From: Leptolinea sp.
Lineage (GTDB): Bacteria; Chloroflexota; Anaerolineae; Anaerolineales; Anaerolineaceae
Direction of reading: 5' to 3'
Length of the DNA stretch: 36,497 nt
Assembly (NCBI GenBank): GCA_012515195.1
Contig: JAAYYW010000325.1
Location: 1-36,497, forward strand
Part shown: one piece after another, positions 31,064 through 36,497 of the stretch
Numbering within the stretch: the first letter of the stretch is position 1
How the letters are laid out: the number at the start of each line of letters is the position of its first letter
The notes under the pieces: model-generated
What the model was told of the DNA's origin: nothing
The model's input: only the letters and a program-made list of their open reading frames with translations
The model's database searches: none
Made by a program: the position numbers and the translations under genes

Positions 31064-34000
31064 TTATTGAGGTTTTGTTAATGATCCCAAAAAAATGATC
31101 AACCTTTCCTTGTCAAGAGAACATGGGAACTGGTTGTATTGACTGATCTTGTTTTGTAATACCTCTGACCAGCGTCCGGGATGCAGGGCATCAAGTTTTA
31201 TGAGATTGGTGAGCACAACCTCAGTTAGTGAGTTTTCTGTGTGTTCAATTATGTTTTGCTGTTGCGGATGACTGCCGATGTACGTGAGCATGGATAAACC
31301 ACGGGTATCTGACTCTGTGATTACATTCTGATAGATAGTCCGGGCTTCTTCAACTTTTCCCATCTTTTCCAGTATCATCCCCCGCATGTAACAGGCAGGA
31401 AGACGGACAACGGCATATCCGCATTGGTTGGCGCTTTCAATAGCTTCATCAATGATCTGCAGGCCTTTTTCAACCTTACCGGATTGAGCAATTGCGTAAC
31501 CCATTCGGTACATAGCGTTAATCCCAGGGTGGGTTCCCTCCAGGCTTTTCTGTGCCAGCCTGTATTCGTGTATTGCGTTGTCATAATCGGTAATGATCAG
31601 GTAAACATCACCCATCACACAATGTGCTTCCGAAACGAATTCAAATAACCCGTTTTTTAATGCGATATTTAGCGTTTTTTGAGCCAATTCCCAGGCTGTA
31701 TCCAGCCGACCCTGGATGCAATTGATACGCGCCTCGATAATGGAAGAAAAGGCCACAGCCCGCTTGTTCTGGATGTTTTCTACCAAACGATTGGAATTAC
31801 GGAGGCACTTCATGGCGTCTGAAAAATTTCCGGAGTAGTATTCTGCGATAGCCAGCACTACATGAGCATACGACAGGGATGCGGGTTTTGTCACCAGGAG
31901 ATAGGCATTCCGTTGGGCGGCTTTTGCGGTCACTATGGCTTCCTTCGGCTTCCCCATCAGACTCTGCAGCAGAGACAATTGAGTCTGGACATGAGCGACG
32001 GCTTTTCGCACCTTATGCGTTGGAGTATCCTTCCCCATATGGATCGCGTCAGAAAAAACCTCAATGGCCTTGTTGTTCTGTCCAATGGTCATGAGCAAAA
32101 CACCAAGGTGGCTGCGAACCTGGATCTTTTCAAATAGATTATCTGTTTTATCGAGAATCAATTGACTCTGGTTTAGAAGGGTCTGGGATTTATCAATTTC
32201 AAACTTATAGAAAGCCACCAAACCTAATCCGCTTAGTCCGGCACCGGTTAGAAGTGGACTGTTGATCTCCATTCCGGTCTCATACATGGCAGAATAACAT
32301 TTTTCCATTTCTATCGTGTCTGTCAGACTGTACGCGAAATTTCCCCATTCGTGAAACAACGAGTACAAATCCGACTCTGGGATATTGTGGAAGTGTTCCA
32401 TGCGTATGGCATTGGCCTTTTCGAAAGCCCCCAATGCCTCATCCTTGGAGAAAAGTCCACGTGCGTATAAGGCGGCTTTGATCCAAAAGGAAAACGCCCG
32501 AACCGCTTTGCCTGCCTTTTCAAAATGTCGTGCCACGGTGCCTGAAAGACGATTGATTTGCGGGCCGCGTAATGAAATAAGCGCCTCCCCCAATTTCTCA
32601 TTCAACAGGATTTCACGCGCGGGGGAAATTTGTTTCAGAATTAAGTCGCGGATCAAACTGTGATGAAAGGCATACTGGCCTGAAATACCGATGGTTTTTA
32701 CAGGATGAATGAAACCCTGGGTTTCCAATTCTTCCAAAGCCTGTACCAGCGATTCCGGTTTACAGATCTGAAGATGAGCCAGAATATCGAATTGGAAATC
32801 CAGTCCACACCCGGCTCCTGCAGAAAGGACCTCAAGCGTTTTCGGGTCCAATGCCCTGACTCTTTCTTCCAAAATCTCCGAAAGATTATCTGCCAATGGT
32901 ATCGGGTCCCGAAAATTTGATAGATCGGAACCGAAGAGGTTCACGAGATATTGTATTGTCTCAACAATAAAAAATGGATTGCCACCGGTGGCTTTATGAA
33001 ATCTCTGGATGAATTCCTGCGTTGGCTCTTGTGTAAGAACTTGACTGATAAGAAAACCTGTTTCTGATTGGTTAAGTGATTTTAATGAAATCCGGGATAG
33101 GAAATGATGGTGTTTCTCACTGATAAGCCCCTGACGCGCTTTGAGTTGTTGGATTTCAGTCCGGGAGGATAGGATTAGAACTCCCCGCTCACCAAAAAGT
33201 TCCCGGTTGGACAGATACATCAGGGCATGCAAGGTATCCAAATCACACCACTGAAGATCATCAAAAACGAGTACAAGGCGGGACGACCGGCCGCACGATT
33301 CTAGAAGATGGTAGATGGATTCAAATAGTTCTTCCCGGGCTTCGGTGGAGGGCCACTCATGTATCGGGTGGGTTGATTCTTTTTGACGGAAAACATCAGG
33401 GGCCAGAAAGGAAAGTGATTTCAACCAGCGATTTTCAAGATTTATCCAATCCTCGCGTTTGATATATTGCTTGATCAGATAGATCAATGGCTGGAGGGGA
33501 GTGTTTTCATCCTGTGCACGGCAATGAATATGCATCACACGCGGATGATGATAGAGGGTATTACAGAAATGGCGAATAAACCGGGTCTTGCCCATACCCA
33601 TCTCACCTGTGACAAAAACCACCCCGCCGGTTTCAAATAAATTCCCCAGCGTTTCAAGTTCTTTCGATCTTCCTATAAAACCATGTCCCCCTTTTTTTTT
33701 CGGAAGTTCCATTGTTAATCGATCAATCTTCCGCCCCACTGTTTCTTGCGAAAACTCTTCCAGGGCAAGTTGCACGGGCATTGGGGGGGGAGTGTCATAT
33801 TCGCGTTGGTAGAGGTCTTGTAAATATGAAAAGTATGTTTGGGCTTCTGAGACACGCCCCGCGCTATTCAATAGAGTTAGTAATTGGGCCTGTAAAACCT
33901 CATTTACTGGATCTGTCTCAAGCGCTTTCTGCACAAATAGGATGGCTTTATCAAGGTTTCCCGTTGCGGCATAATGATTTCCAAGGCGTTCTAGGCATTG

Positions 34001-34504
34001 CAACCGGAACAGTTCCAGTTTGGATGAAGTCTCCCGCTGCCAGTTTTCAAATTCGGGGGTGTTACTGATGCGGGCGCCTGCCAGAAAAGATGGCGACCGC
34101 CATAATGACGCAGCCCGTTCCAGCATTTCAGCAACGTCCGCGGATAATAAATTGCTATTTTGGCTGTTTCCATGAAAATCACGGGCTGGTTGGATCAGCG
34201 ATTGGAAATGTTGGGCATCGGAATATACCAGATCCTGGTTGAGCCAAATACGGTCTGAGCCTGTTTCCAGGATATTGCTTTCGGGAATCTGCGACCGCAG
34301 CTTACTGAGCAATTCGCGCAATTGACGGCGGCCATCGCTTTCTGTGGATTGAGGCCAGAAATAGGATAATAGATTGCCCCTGCCAATTCCATCTGGATGG
34401 CAGGCCAGAAAATACAACATCGTTCTTAATTGCCGGCGCTGAATGGTTATTGCTCTATCGTAGAGCAAAATAGCCGGAGGGCCGAGAACAAGGATTTTTA
34501 ACAT
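31064..34504 (-). CDS. SARP-like transcriptional regulator: BTAD, AAA ATPase and TPR
   Basis: 1146 aa. The N-terminus (MLKILVLGPPAILLYDRAITIQRRQLRTMLYFLA ... RGNLLSYFWP) is the winged-helix DNA-binding domain of the SARP family. A BTAD/TPR-like domain follows (~140-255, including LGNHYAATGNLDKAILFVQKALETDP). The STAND/AAA ATPase has Walker A VTGEMGMGKTRF (~296) and Walker B LVLVFDDLQWCDLDTLHAL (~408). The last ~500 residues are TPR-like helices. There is no LuxR-type HTH. Such proteins act as ATP-dependent activators responding to a signal at the TPR domain. The ATG lies 5 nt after the recN stop, so it is co-transcribed with recN. Target genes are unknown; direct repeats downstream are candidate sites. 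Confidence 0.88.
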   Translation of the reverse strand: MLKILVLGPPAILLYDRAITIQRRQLRTMLYFLACHPDGIGRGNLLSYFWPQSTESDGRRQLRELLSKLRSQIPESNILETGSDRIWLNQDLVYSDAQHFQSLIQPARDFHGNSQNSNLLSADVAEMLERAASLWRSPSFLAGARISNTPEFENWQRETSSKLELFRLQCLERLGNHYAATGNLDKAILFVQKALETDPVNEVLQAQLLTLLNSAGRVSEAQTYFSYLQDLYQREYDTPPPMPVQLALEEFSQETVGRKIDRLTMELPKKKGGHGFIGRSKELETLGNLFETGGVVFVTGEMGMGKTRFIRHFCNTLYHHPRVMHIHCRAQDENTPLQPLIYLIKQYIKREDWINLENRWLKSLSFLAPDVFRQKESTHPIHEWPSTEAREELFESIYHLLESCGRSSRLVLVFDDLQWCDLDTLHALMYLSNRELFGERGVLILSSRTEIQQLKARQGLISEKHHHFLSRISLKSLNQSETGFLISQVLTQEPTQEFIQRFHKATGGNPFFIVETIQYLVNLFGSDLSNFRDPIPLADNLSEILEERVRALDPKTLEVLSAGAGCGLDFQFDILAHLQICKPESLVQALEELETQGFIHPVKTIGISGQYAFHHSLIRDLILKQISPAREILLNEKLGEALISLRGPQINRLSGTVARHFEKAGKAVRAFSFWIKAALYARGLFSKDEALGAFEKANAIRMEHFHNIPESDLYSLFHEWGNFAYSLTDTIEMEKCYSAMYETGMEINSPLLTGAGLSGLGLVAFYKFEIDKSQTLLNQSQLILDKTDNLFEKIQVRSHLGVLLMTIGQNNKAIEVFSDAIHMGKDTPTHKVRKAVAHVQTQLSLLQSLMGKPKEAIVTAKAAQRNAYLLVTKPASLSYAHVVLAIAEYYSGNFSDAMKCLRNSNRLVENIQNKRAVAFSSIIEARINCIQGRLDTAWELAQKTLNIALKNGLFEFVSEAHCVMGDVYLIITDYDNAIHEYRLAQKSLEGTHPGINAMYRMGYAIAQSGKVEKGLQIIDEAIESANQCGYAVVRLPACYMRGMILEKMGKVEEARTIYQNVITESDTRGLSMLTYIGSHPQQQNIIEHTENSLTEVVLTNLIKLDALHPGRWSEVLQNKISQYNQFPCSLDKERLIIFLGSLTKPQ

Positions 34505-34509
34505 ACCGG

Positions 34510-36237
34510 TTATCCGACTGTCGCTTGTCGGGTAAATTGCGCGGCTTCAGTCAGGAGACTTCTGGCAGATTCGATCCCTGTTTCTCCTGGACTTCCCAAC
34601 ATGGCAGCCAGTTCTTCTATCCTGTCAGAACCTGATAGGATCTGGGTTTCTGTAACAGTTCTCTCTTGCACAACGTGTTTCCGCACCGTAAGATGCTGAT
34701 CGCCGAAGGCAGCCAACTGGGGCAGGTGGGTTACACAAAACACCTGATGAGCCCGGGCTACTTGCCAGAGCTTCTCACCAACGGTGGTTCCAATCCGGCC
34801 GCCGATTCCCTGATCGATTTCATCAAAAATCAGGGTGGGAATATCATCTGCGTGTGCCAGAACATTTTTTAAACCCAGCATCAAACGCGATGTCTCACCA
34901 CCGGAGGCTATGCTGACCATGGGTTTCAAACCCTCCCCGGGATTGGGGGCAATAAGAAATTGCACCAGGTCGAAACCGGTACTATCAAATCGCAGAAAAG
35001 AACCATCGATATTAGGAATACCATTCGGGTCTGGTTCGGTATTGAAATCCACGGCAAATCGAGCGCCTTCCATGTGAAGGTCTTGAAGCTGCTGTTCTAC
35101 CGCAGTTGATAATTTTTCCGCGGCCTGTTTTCTCAACCGGCTCAATTCAATTGCATTCTTTGAAAGAACCGCCCGAATTTGTTCAACTTCTATCTCCAAC
35201 CGTTCAATGTGCTCGCCGGCATGTTCGATGGATTCAAGTTGTTTTCTGGCATTTTCTGCGAATGAAAGTGCCGCCTGTTCGTCACCGCCGTATTTTCGAC
35301 TGAGATTCTTGATCAGTTCGAGACGGTCTTCCATTTGTTCAAGCCGGCGTGGATTGATCTCGATCTGGTCGAGATAATCTGTAAGTCCGCGGCTTATCTC
35401 GCCGATCTCATCTGCTGTGGACATGGCTTTTTCCAGAAGTGGTGTCATGGACGGATCAATTCGGACAAGAGCTGATAGAGCGCGCACCGCGTTCCCAAAC
35501 AGGTCGCTGGCAGATGGCGCGTCCGGTTCACCGACATCAAGAAGACTGAGGGCTTCCTGCCCCAATGAAGCAAGGTTTTCCGCATTAGCCAAACGGTCGC
35601 GTTCAATGGCCAGTTCTTCGGCTTCGCCCGGTCTTAAATGGGCGGAATCGATCTCGTTAACCTGGTAACGCAAAAGATCTGTCATGCGCATTGCGTCTTT
35701 TTCATGCTCGCGCATGGCGCCAAGTTCCCGCCGAACGCTGGTAAATTGCTGGTACCCGGCCCGGAATTCTGTCAAAAGGTCGCCGCAACCGGCAAACCGG
35801 TCAAGAAGGTTGATATGCTGGCGGGAATTTAGGAGTGACAGGTGTTCAGATTGTCCGTGGATATCAACCAGAAGAGTTCCAATTTCTTTTAGCAGGTTCT
35901 GGTTTACTGCCCGCCCGTTAACCCGACTGGTGGAACGGCCTTCTTTGCGTATCTCACGGCTGAGAGTCACCCAACCGGGCTCGTCTTGAAGGTCTTCTCG
36001 GGACAATATCACGTCGACCTCAGGGATGGTTTTAAAAACAGCTTCCAATTGGGCTCGTTCTTCACCACTTCGAACCATTCCAGCATCGGTTTTGCCACCG
36101 ACAAGGGCTTCTATCGCGTCGAGAATGATCGATTTTCCAGCCCCGGTTTCCCCGGTGAAGATGACCAGTCCGTGGTCGAATCGTATTTCGAGGTTTTGTA
36201 TGATGGCGAAGTTTTCGATACGAATTTCTTGAAGCAT
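34510..36237 (-). CDS. recN: DNA repair protein RecN
   Basis: 575 aa, normal for RecN, an SMC-like ATPase in double-strand break repair. It starts MLQEIRIENFAIIQNLEI with Walker A FTGETGAGKSIILDAIEAL (~29-38), then the RecN-specific VNGRAVNQNLLKEIG and DIHGQSEHLSLLN. The coiled coil occupies ~160-370. The C-terminal half carries the ABC signature ASGGETSRLMLGLK, Walker B PTLIFDEIDQGIGG and the H-loop VTHLPQLAAFGDQH. The start is 2 nt after the stop of the upstream membrane protein gene with no clear ribosome site, suggesting coupling. No LexA-box-like sequence is evident in the short space. Confidence 0.96.
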   Translation of the reverse strand: MLQEIRIENFAIIQNLEIRFDHGLVIFTGETGAGKSIILDAIEALVGGKTDAGMVRSGEERAQLEAVFKTIPEVDVILSREDLQDEPGWVTLSREIRKEGRSTSRVNGRAVNQNLLKEIGTLLVDIHGQSEHLSLLNSRQHINLLDRFAGCGDLLTEFRAGYQQFTSVRRELGAMREHEKDAMRMTDLLRYQVNEIDSAHLRPGEAEELAIERDRLANAENLASLGQEALSLLDVGEPDAPSASDLFGNAVRALSALVRIDPSMTPLLEKAMSTADEIGEISRGLTDYLDQIEINPRRLEQMEDRLELIKNLSRKYGGDEQAALSFAENARKQLESIEHAGEHIERLEIEVEQIRAVLSKNAIELSRLRKQAAEKLSTAVEQQLQDLHMEGARFAVDFNTEPDPNGIPNIDGSFLRFDSTGFDLVQFLIAPNPGEGLKPMVSIASGGETSRLMLGLKNVLAHADDIPTLIFDEIDQGIGGRIGTTVGEKLWQVARAHQVFCVTHLPQLAAFGDQHLTVRKHVVQERTVTETQILSGSDRIEELAAMLGSPGETGIESARSLLTEAAQFTRQATVG

Positions 36238-36239
36238 GA

Positions 36240-36497
36240 CTATCTACTTATCTGGATGCCGCTCAATCGGGTGTAAACCGTGGTGCTTACTATTGCCGCG
36301 TAAATGACTGGCCAGATCATGGCGATCAAAGTCTCCATCCCTGATATACCCAAAAGCATCACAAAGAAATACGGCAGGAGGGTTACACAGGCTCCCAGCA
36401 CGGCGGAGATGGCCGTAATTTTGAAAAGCGTTTTACCGCGCCGTTTTCCTGTTGCCTTACGGACAACTTCCGCGATAATTATTCCCACGAATGGAGC
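36240..36497 (-). CDS. Membrane protein, C-terminal part (partial)
   Basis: The ORF track begins at a GTG (36488), but the frame is open to the window edge (APFVGIIIAEVVRK...), so this is probably only the C-terminal ~85 residues of a longer protein. Two hydrophobic segments (ITAISAVLGACVTLLPYFFVMLLGI and LIAMIWPVIYAAIVSTTVY) indicate a membrane protein. I do not recognise the family. It ends 2 nt before recN and is presumably the head or middle gene of the recN operon. Confidence 0.6.
   Translation of the reverse strand, partial: APFVGIIIAEVVRKATGKRRGKTLFKITAISAVLGACVTLLPYFFVMLLGISGMETLIAMIWPVIYAAIVSTTVYTRLSGIQISR

Noticed and set aside
30888-31070. Plus-strand 60-aa ORF after mutS2
   Set aside because: It spans the terminator hairpins and repeats and has no ribosome site.
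1-36497. CRISPR arrays, insertion sequences or prophage
   Set aside because: No regularly spaced repeats, transposase or phage structural genes were found; gene content is housekeeping-like throughout.

Overview
The window reads as a chromosomal housekeeping segment of a Chloroflexota bacterium, most likely class Anaerolineae; this is inferred from gene content and style, not from a marker gene. Supporting signs are intermediate GC, Pro/Thr- and Glu/Pro-rich tethered lipoproteins, a long BTAD/AAA/TPR regulator, the order dnaX-ybaB-recR, and many TATAAT-type -10 boxes very close to start codons. I see no insertion sequences, CRISPR arrays or prophage genes.

Layout. 1-2038 (minus): end of a SAM methyltransferase gene not in the ORF track, preceded by a GAF-GAF NarL-type histidine kinase. 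2171-7053: cytoplasmic sulfite-oxidase-fold molybdoenzyme, a LysM/SdrD-like anchored surface protein, a lipoprotein with a LamG-like domain, and a large membrane protein with a PP2C-like head that lacks metal ligands. 7079-9455: Hsp20, a small unknown protein coupled to a class V aminotransferase, a terminator and tRNA-Arg(CCU). 9491-10823: an EEPVV-repeat lipoprotein and then a 470-bp gap. That gap holds what looks like a complete structured non-coding RNA gene on the minus strand: extended -10 promoter, closing stem, several hairpins with complementary loops, and an intrinsic terminator. 10891-12929: an MFS exporter diverging from a B3/B4-domain protein across a perfect 10-bp inverted repeat.

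13060-17677 carries dnaE with an overlapping phzF-like gene; ygbA-like and nth-like genes converge on it. 18790-21306 is a HerA/VirB4-like ATPase, closed by a bidirectional terminator shared with a minus-strand run LTD protein - DUF1992 - dnaX - ybaB - recR. 25034-28417 holds a NYN/YacP nuclease-like gene facing yjjX, a small ABM-fold-like protein, an MFS exporter and an ICMT-like methyltransferase. mutS2 follows on the plus strand. 36497-31064 (minus) is a tight run of a truncated membrane protein, recN and a 1146-aa SARP-like (BTAD) ATPase regulator. Just beyond the regulator are 11-bp-period direct repeats, a promoter-like sequence and two hairpins ending in a T-tract, which could be a small RNA gene.

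Functionally the window is rich in genome maintenance: DNA polymerase III alpha and tau/gamma, RecR, RecN, MutS2 and an endonuclease III-like enzyme. It also carries nucleotide-pool cleaning (YjjX), stress proteins and envelope proteins. The observations I would follow first are the ncRNA at 10541-10788, the candidate small RNA and repeats beside the SARP-like regulator, and the ligand-less PP2C fusion.
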